From: Heterodera schachtii
Taxonomy: Eukaryota > Nematoda > Chromadorea > Rhabditida > Heteroderidae
Length of the DNA: 64,000 nt
NCBI GenBank assembly: GCA_023374025.1
Contig: SIJG01000001.1
Span: 2,293,787-2,357,786 of the forward strand
Reading direction: 5' to 3'
Of this stretch, positions 1 through 10,617 are shown in pieces. Below the pieces are notes generated by a model, which saw nothing but the letters and a program-made list of their open reading frames with translations, was not told where the DNA came from and did not search any database. Each line of letters starts with the position of its first letter. Positions within the stretch are counted from its first letter, which is position 1. Both the position numbers and the translations under genes were made by a program.

Positions 1-15
1 TTAATTTGGCCTTAG

Positions 16-1902
16 GGCATACTCAGTCGCGGCCGGAGGAGGTGAGGCCGAAAGTGCCATTTTTGTCGGTGCATTTTTAAATTTTGAACATTAGCTTGAA
101 GCGGAAGCCACAAACCGTGCTTGTACAATTGCGCAGCAGGCCAATTGTCCCCTTTATGTTGTGCATGTGATGACCAAAGGCAAATTTCCATTTGGATAAT
201 TAATAAAATAATTTATTAAAAAATTAATGAGTCCCAATAATTTATTAATTATAACCCTTAATTCCTTGTGTCGCTTTTGTTTCAAAACGAAATCGAATTT
301 TCCACTGAAAAGGTGCCGCCAAAGCCATTGAAAAGCATCGCCGGCGGGGTTTGACGGTGTTTGGGGAGCCAATTGCGGCTGGGCTTGCGGCGGATGGGAG
401 TCATTATTACAGCAAAAATTATGATGAGGCGGCTTCCTTCGTGCTTTCGTACGAATACATTTTGAAAAATCGCATTAAATTTACCGAAACTTTTCTCAGG
501 CCTCCGCTTAGCCGAGACCCAACGACGCCGGAGGCGTTGATGGATTTTCTAGCATGGTTAAATCGGATTATTATCAAAAATATGCTTTAGGATAGCATTT
601 TAATATAAAAGTTTGCCAAGCGAATTGCCATCCTTTTCCGAGTTTCGGTTGAGAGATTAATTCGGCATTCTTTGGCACCGATTTATCCGAATTTGTCCAT
701 AATTCATTCATTCCCTAATTACAATCAGTGGGAAAATTCGCTTTGAAATTAATGGGTTTTATTTTTTAAATCATTTTGAAGCGAGTTTTTTTTTATTAAT
801 CTGAGATTTCTTCTTCTGCCCTCTTAGTGATCAGCTTCAACTCACCGCAACTGACAATTGCACATTTTCTTGTGCTCAGAAGCGAATGGGCATTGGCAAT
901 TTCACCAAAATTCCGAACGGAGTGAATGGGGCGGAAGACCGAATGTCCCTCGTGTGGGAGAGGGGCGTGTGCACGGGAAAGTTGGACCCAATGCGATTTG
1001 TGGCGGTGACAAGGTGGTCAATCGGGGGGGGGGGGGAAGAGACAGGGGGGGGGGGATAAAGGGCGGGGTAGGGATCGGATTTACCGCGAGATGAGAAAAA
1101 AGTAGGGGGATTTCAGTCAAGACGGCCAAAAAATTTTCGAGGTCGGGACTCGGACGGCCACCTTACTAAGGACATGGGAGTTGGGGGGGGGGGTATGAAG
1201 GGGTCAGTTTCGTCAGATTGTGAGCCAACTTTTCCGGATCTTGTCCAGATAACTTCAAAATATTACCTAGATTATTTTATCTTTTGACAATGTCAAATTT
1301 GGATAAATGTTGTAAAAGGTTTTTATTCAATTTGCTCAGTTCAACCGCGGCAAAAATTTTCAACATTTATCCGTGCAAAGGACGCGTTGCGGTGGCATCG
1401 GACGCGGACATTGTGATTTGGAATCCGCAGGGGCGGAGGACCATTTCCGCGAAGACGCACCACCACGCGGTGGACCAAAACATTTTTGGTAATTGCCTCA
1501 ACAAAACGGAATCCAATACCATCTGATGCTGATCTATGGCAGCAGAATAGCATAAGCGGTCGAGAGTCTCGAAAAAGCACTCGGCGGGAAAATTTTAAGC
1601 ATTAATAAATGAAATACACCAAATAATTTCAAAAGAAAATATTGAATACTATGTATACCTGGGGGACAGTATGACTCAGCATTTAATTCAAGAGTATACG
1701 GTAAAATGAAATTACTGTATGGCCAGAGGGCATGGAAGTGCGCGGGGTGCCCGAAGTAACCATTTCGCGAGGACGCGTCGTTTGGGAGGGAGGCAAATTG
1801 AATGTGCAGGCGGGTGCCGGAAAGTTTGTGCCATTGCCAGCGAATTGTCCGCTCGTTTTCGGAACACATGCGCAAAAGGAAGAAGTCGGGCATTTAATTT
1901 GA
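16..1902 (+). CDS. Dihydropyrimidinase, 3' part (5' end outside window)
   Basis: Dihydropyrimidinase (EC 3.5.2.2) is a cytosolic zinc amidohydrolase that opens dihydrouracil and dihydrothymine in pyrimidine breakdown; the fold is shared with the CRMP/UNC-33 proteins. Exons join in phase: 16-41, 95-179, 313-448, 500-556, 828-1013, 1340-1488 and 1727-1902 (stop TGA). Family blocks appear in order: [125 protein letters not shown], then a short tail. The His of VVHVM and the Asp of TATDNC match family metal and catalytic positions, so the enzyme looks active rather than CRMP-like. The intron at 180-312 starts with GC; the intron at 449-499 is only 51 bases. The C-terminus (ends EEVGHLI) is shorter than in vertebrate enzymes. 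Paralogue identity (dhp-1 or dhp-2) cannot be settled. Confidence 0.94.
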
Positions 1903-1959
1903 GACTTAGATTTTAAAATTTAATTATTATAATAAGAAACTAGTGATATAAATTATATG

Positions 1960-2520
1960 ATTTTGCATATTTTTTCTGCGCATTGCTATGAAGAAAGGGG
2001 CTCAAAAATAGCATTTCTGCGTTAAATTTTTTTGATTTGGTGAAGGTTATTGGTGCATTTTTGGGGGTTTTCAAGAATAAATGCATATTTTTGCCATTTT
2101 TGGGCTTTTAGTGCATATTTCGGTCATTTTTGGCAAATTTTCATTAAAAAATGCAATAAAAAATACACTCCTAAGGAAATTGACTTTTTGGGAATTAAAA
2201 AATACACCTTTAAAAATTGAAAAATTTTGAACTTTTTGTAAGAATTTTTGAAAAAAATTTGTATTTTGTCAATATTTTTTGCACTTGTCTAAATGCTCCT
2301 TACCCATGTTTTGGTGTTTTAAAGCCAATTCTGAATTTTTACACAATTTTTGCCCATTTTTTGCAGTTTTTAAGGCATATTTTAATGTATATTTGGGTAT
2401 TTTTCGGGTTTTTAGGGCATATTTGGGGGATTTTAGTGCATATTTTATGTGCATATTTTGCATTTTTTCGTGCATACAAATTATAATTCTATTAATTACA
2501 TTCAAAATTTTTTTTAAATA
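1960..2520. repeat. T-rich dispersed repeat with GTGCATATTT-type motifs
   Basis: A 0.5 kb AT-rich stretch downstream of the dihydropyrimidinase gene in which GTGCAT followed by T runs recurs, together with AAATACACTCCTAAG and AAATACACCTTTAAAA. The same vocabulary (acacccctaagaa, poly-T, short GC words) recurs around 20.2-20.9 kb and 53.1-53.5 kb, so this is probably a member of a dispersed non-coding family. The open frames across it, on both strands, are phenylalanine- or lysine-rich translations of the T runs and are not considered genes. Confidence 0.5.
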
Positions 2521-2694
2521 TCGCGATTTTTTTTTAAAAATCAGTTGGTTTTTTATTTTATATAATTTGTACCAAGTCATTTTTCTATACAAAAATAGAA
2601 ATAATATTCGCCAATTATCAATTAATTCGTTCAGATGAATAAGCCGAAATTTGTGCAGCGCATTTGACAGAAGAAAAAAGGGTGCTGACAATGA

Positions 2695-3446
2695 GTCGTT
2701 ATATAAAAACCATCAAAAAGGGCGTTATATAAAAAACCATCAAATGGAAATTTTCAACAAAAAACTGCCCATAACTTTTGTCAAAGTCAACCAAATTAAA
2801 CATTCTTGGTATCATTGGATAGCCCCAACATTTCTCTACAAGTTCATCTAAATTTCAAAAAATTTGGTCATGTTTGAGCAAAGTTATGGCCAAACGTACG
2901 CAAGGTACCAAGTTTTCACACATTTTTGGCCATAACTTTTTTTAAACTCAATAAAATTTTTTGAAATTTTGCAGGCTAATAGAGGACACGTAGGGCTATC
3001 GAATAATAGTAAGCTTTATTAATTTTGTTGGTTCTGAGAAAGTCTTGATCAGAATTTTTTATGATCAAAATTTTTTTATGTCTAATGAAAAAATGTCCGT
3101 TATAAATTTCTTAGATTTTTTTATTTTCTTGCTATTATTCGATAGCCCTACGTGTCCTCTATTAGCCTGCAAAATTTCAAAAAATTTTATTGAGTTTAAA
3201 AAAAGTTATGGCCAAAAATGTGTGAAAACTTGGTACCTTGCGTACGTTTGGCCATAACTTTGCTCAAACATGACCAAATTTTTTGAAATTTAGATGAGCT
3301 TGTAGAGAAATGTTGGGGCTATCCAATAATACCAAGAATGTTTAATTTGGTTGACTTTGACAAAAGTTATGGGCAGTTTTTTGTTGAAAATTTCCATTTG
3401 ATGGTTTTTTATATAACGCCCTTTTTGATGGTTTTTATATAACGAC
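2695..3446. mobile_element. Foldback element with ~318-base inverted arms
   Basis: The left arm, about 2695-3013, reappears almost exactly as its reverse complement at about 3129-3446, separated by a spacer of about 115 bases. The ends are GTCGTTATATAAAAACCATC and its complement. Words such as CATAACTTTT and AGCTATCGAA-like segments link it to the elements at 11.3 kb and 40.9 kb. There is no coding capacity for a transposase, so it is a non-autonomous foldback/MITE-like element; the RNA would form a long hairpin. A target-site duplication was not found with confidence. Confidence 0.82.
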
Positions 3447-3927
3447 ATACATAGCACCGAAAAAAGAAGCCAAGAAAAATGAGAGAGAGAGAGAGAGAGA
3501 AGTGAAAAAAGGAGTGCGCAAGAGAATCATACAAATTTCTTTGTTTCTCTAATGCCCTCTCATGTCACTGCAGTTTATCATTTCAAATTCATTTTCTGCC
3601 TAATAAAGCTCATGCCTTTCTTTAAGAAAAACATTTTTTTAATTTTAAACACTGTTGTTAAATGGGAAATGTATGCCATTCATTGTTTTATGACAAATGT
3701 GGCATGAATTGTTAGCATGAGGCGGGTGCGGGGGGGGGGGGGGAGGGGGGAGGGATTGTGAGAGCCATGGCCAAGGGGAGGGGAGGGAATATTGAATTTT
3801 TATTGATTTATCTATTATTATATTATTTATACATAAATAATTCCAACATCATTACATTTACATATTATATGCATTATTATTAACAAAGACAATTTTTACA
3901 TCTCGAATTTATTCCCTTCCCCGAGAA

Positions 3928-5832
3928 ATGCGTTTTTACTACAGTACCCTCCTGTCCCTTGCTTTTGTCCTCTCTCTGTGCTTACGGTGTCCCACTGTTT
4001 GGTCAGTGGCCAGCAACAGTATTAGACACAACAATGACTCCATGCCTAATCACCAAAGTGACCACGATTCGATGGCACAACACTCGGAAACGGAAGGCGG
4101 CGGCAAATTAAAAATGCCAGAATTTATTAAAAAACTTATGCGTGGCAAACAAAAGAAAAAAGACAAAAAAGTGGCGCAAAATGACGCCCGAGAGGAACAA
4201 AGTGAAAGTGAAAGTGTACAGAATGGGCAAAATGACAACTCAGCAGAAATAGCGAATATGCTAAACGAAATGCCTAGATGGACGACGAGTGCCGGGACGA
4301 GTCGAAACATAGCCGAAAGCAATTCGCCACTCCATGGGTCACCCCCCAATTATAACAAAACGGCCAGCGGCAGCAGGCACCAACGGACAAAAAGCAGCAA
4401 CCCTAATCAACAACCAGCAGACTATGAAAGCCCTCGGAAGAAAGGACGCCCGGAAGCAGCAAGTGACCGACGACGAACCAACTCAAACAGTGACGTCAAC
4501 CACTCGGCCCAAGCGGTCGGGGAAGGGACAAGTCGGCACGGCGTACGCTCCCGGGGCATTCCCCGAGATGACACAGCTCCACAACCACCGCCATCGCCAG
4601 CGCGGTCAGACCGTTCAACTGACTCGGACAGACGGCCGAGCACATCGCGACGAAGTGCCGTCGGGAGAACAAGTTCCTCCCGACGAAGTTCTGCTCAACA
4701 AGATGGAGCAGGCCAAGAACCAGCAGAACCCCGCGATGCTGAACAACGGCCGGCAGACCGGAAGAAAAAGCAAAAGCGAATTGGTCAATGAATTTGTCGA
4801 GTCGAGCATCAAAATGGCTGACAGTGGCACCAAATTAGTGCGGCAGGTCGCTTCACCGGTTTTGAAATACATTGGTGAGAATTTACCGGACAGTGAAAGG
4901 TACATTTGGCAAAAGCAAAACCGAAGAATACAATGGGAAACCAATTTAGGGTAGTCGAATTGGGCTTAAATGGAGCCAACATTGTTGGAAATGGGCTTCA
5001 TAAATCAGGAGTAATTGCCACTGACGTTGGGTAATTAATTAACCAACTAACTAATTAAAATTGCAAAATAGGTTTGTTGAAATTAGAAATAAATCTGTTT
5101 TTTTTGTTAGGGTATCTCTTAAAGAAATTTGCCAATATGCGTGGCCAACGCTGTGCCAAAATTCCCAGCTGTACCTTTGGCCAACAATCTGTGTGGTCGG
5201 TCGAAATGCTTGGCCCATCACTTCGTCGCTGGCCAAGTCGGGCTATTCAAGTGCGGTGTGGCTGAAGCCCCGCGTTGGAAAGGTGGCGAAGCCGACTTGG
5301 CGATTCTGTCGCAAGTTTTTGGTGCGCAATTTTTTTAAATAAATTTAAGAGAAAAATAACTAAATTACTCCAGGCAAGGCCAGGCTATAACCGACTGATT
5401 TTGCCACTGCTAAAGAAGGGAGCGAAAAAAATGGCGGATTTGCCGGAATGGGCCGAGTCGAACAGCGAACCGAGCGAAGCGGAAGACAATGGCACCGCAC
5501 GAGCCGAGGAGACGGGCACAAGCGCGGCAGAGCACGGCGAAACATCGTCGAGAGTTTGGTCATGGACAACGCGAATGCCGAAGGCGGGAGAAAATGAAGA
5601 CAAAGGCAAAAGCGAAATCACGGAAAATCGAGCAAAGTCTGAGAAGCCACGGAAAAAGGAAGTGCCAAAGTCAGAAAATGGGGGGAAGGAAGAGGAGAAG
5701 AAGCCGAAGAAAAAGGAAAAAGCGGAAATAATTAAAGAAAAAAACGGAAAAGAGAAGCAACAGAAAAAGAAGGACATTTTTGATCAGTTGCTTCAGGACG
5801 AAACGGACGACGAAGAAGACAACTGGGCGTGA
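3928..5832 (+). CDS. Secreted lysine/serine-rich protein, cluster member A
   Basis: The first exon starts at ATG 3928 with a clear signal peptide (a hydrophobic stretch around LLSLAFVLSLCLRC, cleavage near residue 26), followed by a long hydrophilic region rich in Ser, Arg, Gln and Lys. The frame opened at 3928 stays open to 4791, while a second frame, open to 4954, carries the family-like segment VESSIKMADSGTKLVRQVAS and ASPVLKYIGENLPDSE. A small intron or a frameshift somewhere in 4264-4790 is needed to join them. A further exon lies within about 5129-5314 (frame reading VANAVPKFPAVPLANN), then one at about 5373-5832 starting ARPGYNRLILPLLKKGAKKM and ending in an acidic, Lys-rich tail (DETDDEEDNWA). 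ARPGYNR...W..SNSE matches ATPAYNR...W..TSSE in member C (11.7 kb). Function is unknown; it could be an effector or a structural secretion. Exon structure is uncertain. Confidence 0.65.
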
Positions 5833-7978
5833 TCAGAAGAGAATGAAGGGGGGGGGGGCAAAAAGCAAAATCAAAGGCATTCTTTTGAAGTCCCCGCCCC
5901 CCCCCCCTCATTAATTCATTAAACGACCTTTTGTGGCGAGAATTTTTTATCAGAAAGTGAACGATGTTTCAACTGAGAAATTGCAGCATTTTTCTGTGTT
6001 TGTTTTTATTATAAAAATGGGTTTTTAATTAACGCGCAAAGATTTAACCTCAAATACATATCATATTTCTTAACAAATTGTGATTTTAAATGTTTATTTT
6101 GCAATTCTGCTGCTTCTTTAAAGTAACATTTTTGATGAATAAGCGCCGAAATTTCCATTCACAAAATTCGCACTGCGAAATGGCAATTTTGGTTGGCACT
6201 CCGTTTGGGTGGGAATCGGGGGAATCCCGCGGGGAAATGCGGGAAAATCCCGTTTCCGAACTTTTTTCTCAAAATATTTAAAATTAGAAAAACCGACAAA
6301 ACGATTTATGTATAAAAAATATTCAAACTTTTTCAAAATTTATTACTTCTAAATAAAAATGATGATCTTATAAAATAAAAGAATTCATTTGAATTAAAAT
6401 ACTATTATTAAAATATGCGTCTCTATGTTTAATATGTCTTTAGTTTTTAAGAAAATCAGGGTCCGATTTCGTATTTTCCAAATGTCTGTTTTCCGGCTCC
6501 CTTTTAATTATGGTTTCAGGAAAATGGAATTTGATGATGATGATAACGCCTTTGATGATTTAAACTTAAACATCCATCATCCATTAAACGTTATTTTGCT
6601 TTCCTAAAAGGGCAAAATGATGCCAATGCATTTTTTGACCAAAAAAAGTTGGCCGAAAAGAGGGAAAACGGGGGAATGCTTCTGCTTCGTCATTTGGAAA
6701 GTGCACCAATGCATAATAACATCTTCCAAAAAATACCAAAAAGCCAAATCAACTAAAATGATCACGGCACTATTCACGATTGACGGCTTTTTTAGTCACG
6801 GTGCATTTTTACAAATCATCTGTAAACAAAAAATTGCAGCTTTCCCCGCCCGCGGCGCCGACCGACGCACCGTTAGCCCTCCATAAGTCAGTCGCTTGAG
6901 CCAACATTTTCGAGTTAGTGTCGGCTTTAATTTCTTTTGTACAAGGTTTCTAAATAATAATTTGTCATTTTTATATATAAATATTTATTTGATTGTGTTA
7001 TTTGAAATGATTTGAAAAAGTTTTGCTGATTAAATTTTTAAATTTAATTCATTTGAGAATAAAAAAAACAAAGAAAATTAAATATTTGGACGAAGGCAAT
7101 TGTCTGCTCAATTCCAAAAATAACTAACACAATAAGTACAAAAAATTTCATAAATTATAAAATAAAAATCTCTTCAAATACTTAGGACAAGTCTTTTAAA
7201 AATTTATTTGATCAAATTTTTTTTTATTAGATTCATTTTTGTGCGAATGCCATCCGCGAGGCGAGCAGAATAATATTTTTTTTTGCCAGATGCAAGTTTC
7301 AGAAAAAATACTTTTTACTTTTATTTTAATTTTTTCAGCATTTTTTATTTTAATGAAGAAATAAGGTATAAGAAAGGCTTATTTCCATCCATTTCACTTT
7401 CCAAGTGCATTTATCATATGCCATTCAACGCAAAGCATTGACGCATTTCCAGCAAAAGCCTAATTCCCTCATTTGCATTTCTTTTTGCGCCAAATTTCTC
7501 TTACTTTGGCTTCACTGAGAAGTGCCGTGCCGTGCCGTCCGTGCCTCTGCCTCTTTCTCTCTGCCAAATTTTAGTGCCAACACGCACTGATCATCATTCT
7601 GTCCAATTACGTCATGCGATGATCCCTTCAGAGTGTGCCAATGCCTCCAAATTCTTTCCCCTCGCCCTCCCAAATTTAAAATTGCTTTACATATGACACG
7701 TTGCATTCGCTAAAAGCATTACTTAGATAATATGCAATTGTTCATTCATATAAACCAATATCGGGCGAAAATAAATCAGAATTTTACAATTTATGAATTT
7801 TTTAAATTTTCTTTTTCATTGGAAGGGATTTTCATTTCTGCTGCCAAATAAATTTTTCATTCCTTTCAAAACATTTGCTTCTTCCATTTTAGTCCATCCA
7901 TTTTTTATCTGTGTTTAATCATCTTCATCCGCTTATTCTAATTTTGATTAGCCATCTGATCACTTTTCCCCCTTCAAA
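5833..7978. other. Intergenic, no convincing gene
   Basis: AT-rich spacer between cluster members A and B. It holds a G run and a C run facing each other (about 5850-5860 and 5897-5909), a short fragment near 6210-6255 with the GGGAATCCCGCGGGG wording of the GATCCCG repeat family described at 60.6 kb, and small open frames with no splice support or recognisable sequence. Nothing else could be supported. Confidence 0.6.
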
Positions 7979-9036
7979 ATGTGCCGCTTTCTTTTCGCCG
8001 CTTCTCCGCCGTTCGTTTTGTTCGGCCTTCTGCTGACAGTGTTCAGCACCAACACTTTGCTCGTCCATTGTGGGGGCGGCGGTGATAATCCGCCGTCTTT
8101 TGGGGAGGAGGAAATGCGAGGCAGCCCAATACAACAGACGGACATCGAAGAATCGACCACCGAAAAGCCACCATTGGAACAAAGCAAAAAGGACGGAAAA
8201 AAATTGTTCGATGGATTTAAAGGCATAAGGTAAGTGAAGTAGCGGAGGAGGAGGGATTGAATGCCGAATTAGACTAAATGATTCAAATAATTAATTAAAT
8301 ATGTAGAAACATTTAAATACCTAATTAAGTCAATTTGGAATGAAAGTTGGATCGACTATTACCAAGGGAGCGCATGAGGTCAATCAATTAGTTGTGTCCC
8401 CGGCACGGCAAAAGGCGGGGCAGGGCGCAAAGTTCGTGTACGAAAAAGCAACAAATGGATTGAAGCCGAAATCGACCGCTGAAAGTGCCGAAGCGAAAGA
8501 TGAAAGTGCCAACAGCAGCAGAAGGGAAAGTGGTGACGAGAAGCAAAGTTGCCAGAACAAAGCAAACGCAGCAGAACGGCATTGATGAGCAGCCAAAGGA
8601 GGGACACTTATCAGCTAATGATGAGAGTGCCAGCGAGGAAAAGCCACTGAACGGAGAGAGCAGTGGTGCCAAGGTTGCAGGCACAGCTAATGCAGGAAGA
8701 AAATGTCCAGTCCCAGCGATAGCAAAGAAATTTGTCTCAATGACTGGGCAAGTTTCAAAAAAAAAAAATTAAAACACTGAAACTCAGGGCTTTTAATTGT
8801 TTTTTAGTAAAACTGTTGGCCCCCCCGTGTTAAATGTTGGCGGAAAAGTTGCCCAAGCGACGAAACCAGTGTTGATGGCTACACATAATAATGCTTTTGT
8901 GCCCGCAGCACAAGGCATGGCGTACGTGACGCGAAAAATTTCAAATGGATTTGAAATGGTAACGAAATGGGAGGACGGCGAGCAGAAAAAGAAAGAGAAG
9001 AAGGAGGAGGAGGAGGAGAAAAAGGATAAGGAATAG
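7979..9036 (+). CDS. Secreted Lys/Glu-rich protein, cluster member B
   Basis: Exon 1 (7979-8229) begins MCRFLFAASPPFVLFGLLLT, a good signal peptide, then an acidic low-complexity stretch. It splices in phase to an exon from 8330 (SQFGMKVGSTITKGAHEVNQ, then VVSPARQKAGQGAKFVYEKA). After about 8500 the likely coding frame changes to one reading DEQPKEGHLSANDESASEEK and PVPAIAKKFVSMTGQ, then an exon from about 8808 with KTVGPPVLNVGGKVAQATKP and AYVTRKISNGFEMVTKWED, ending in a Lys/Glu tail. The repeated pattern of small and hydrophobic residues (V.P...KAG..., V.PPVL..GGKVA) resembles members A and C. No enzyme domain is visible. The frame change at 8485-8585 means a hidden intron, an indel or an error. 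Function is unknown. Confidence 0.62.
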
Positions 9037-9265
9037 GAGGAGGAAGAGAAAAAGGAGAAGGAATAGGAGGAGAAAGAGAGGAATAGGAGAGAAGAGAAAG
9101 AGGAGGAACAGGAGGATGAGGAGGAGAAAAAGGAGAAGGAATAGGAGGAGAAAGAGAGGAATAGGAGACGAACCAGGAGGAACGCACTGATTGTGAGAAT
9201 AGTGAGAGAGAATTAGAGAATGGCAAATAGAGAATGAGAAGAAGGGGAATTGAGAAAATGGGGAG
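8985..9265 (+). repeat. Polypurine tract (GGAGGAGAAA-like)
   Basis: About 280 bases made almost only of A and G, with repeating GGAGGAG, AAAAGGAGAAGGAATAGG and GAGGAATAGGAGA words. It overlaps the 3' end of cluster member B, encoding its Lys/Glu tail, and continues past the stop. Long mirror-like purine tracts can form triplex DNA; here it may simply be slippage expansion. The proline/serine-rich open frame on the opposite strand is an artefact of this composition. Confidence 0.7.
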
Positions 9266-9269
9266 ATAT

Positions 9270-10617
9270 TCTTTTGATCGTGAAAATGGGCCGTTCAAAA
9301 TGTGTAAATCTCTTTTTTTTTGTGAGATATTACTGAACTCTTCTTCTGTTTGATGAACTTGGCACATAAATGGTATCATTTGTACGATAACATTGCTTAT
9401 TTTGGCACATTCTTACAACAATCATTAGGCATTTGAGTAATTATACGTAAATAAAACTCATTGTTTGAAGAATGACTTGACTATTTGGGCAATCAGTCTG
9501 CAAAATTTCATAACATTTTGTACATTTAAAACTTTTTTACAAATATTCGCGGATTTTTAAAACTTGAAAGCTTGAATTAGCATTTTTACGTGAATAACAA
9601 CTGTTTTGCCTATTCATATTATGACTAATTATATATTTGGTAATTATGTTAAAAATTTAAAAAATTGGCGAAATTTACGATTTTTACACTTTTTCGACGA
9701 GATTTTGTAAAAGAAATTTTTTCAATGAAAATTAAAAAAGGAAAAGTTATCAAAAGCGAGTTTTTTCAAATGCATACACAAAAATTAATGAATTTGACTA
9801 AATCAATTACAAAGTTAAGAGTTCGCATTATAGTCAGTCGGTTAGAGTATTTCAAAGTTTGGAAAGGCCGTCGCATTCTGTCGCTGATTTACTGTCGCTT
9901 TTCATCAGCATACTGTAGCAAATGGAGAAAGGGCCAAAATGGCAGCAGAAAGAGGAAAAGCACAGAAGAAAGTGGCATTTTTCGGAGGAAAAGAAATGAA
10001 GCGAATGCCGAAACGAAACAATGAAAATTTGGATGCTTAATGAAGCAAAAAGAAATGCCATTACCATTTCAACAAAAAACAAAAAACACATTAATTATTT
10101 TATTTCAGCCATATTTTTTTTATTATAAATTTGATGCCAACTTTTGCATAGTTTTATATATAGCAATGAAAATATTTCAAAATGAGCTGGCAAATTTGGC
10201 ATGCCAATCACCGATTTGGAAAGAATAATGCCCTGACATTGGCAATGGCTAAAAAATAAATTGTCATCAATTGATTCACTTTCTTATATAATAATATTTA
10301 GTAATTATAAATATTGATGCTGATAGTTGGGTTTTGATTTTATTAAATCCAAAATAATAATTCTTAAAAATAAACTTACTTTCTTCAAAATATATTTTAA
10401 AGAATTCAAAAATTTAAATCAATTAAAATTATTTATTTTTTGTTCGCATTTTGTGCCTAATGCTTTGGTTCTTTTTGTTTTTTAAAATTAAATGTTTATC
10501 GATATATTTTGGTATTTTGTAATTTTTCTACATTTAATCGCTCATAACAGGAAATATTTTCATATTTTTTCTACATAAATTCAATCCCTCTTTTTTGTCT
10601 TTTATTAATATAATGTT
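9270..10617. other. Intergenic AT-rich spacer
   Basis: Spacer between cluster members B and C. It contains short lysine-rich open frames (for example around 9840-10020), but no convincing splice pattern, signal peptide or similarity to the neighbours was seen. A promoter for member C presumably lies in the AT-rich 10.3-10.6 kb segment; no specific element could be identified. Confidence 0.5.

Noticed and set aside
858..1129. Open frames on both strands around 0.86-1.13 kb other than the dihydropyrimidinase frame
   Set aside because: The dihydropyrimidinase frame ([17 protein letters not shown]) covers this stretch up to the donor at 1013; the rest is a G-rich intron.
2217..2691. Phe/Lys-rich open frames on both strands
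   Set aside because: Translations of T-rich repeat DNA, with no start context or splice support.
8879..9379. Proline/serine-rich 166-codon frame on the minus strand
   Set aside because: Produced by the polypurine tract; it overlaps the better supported (+) exon of cluster member B.
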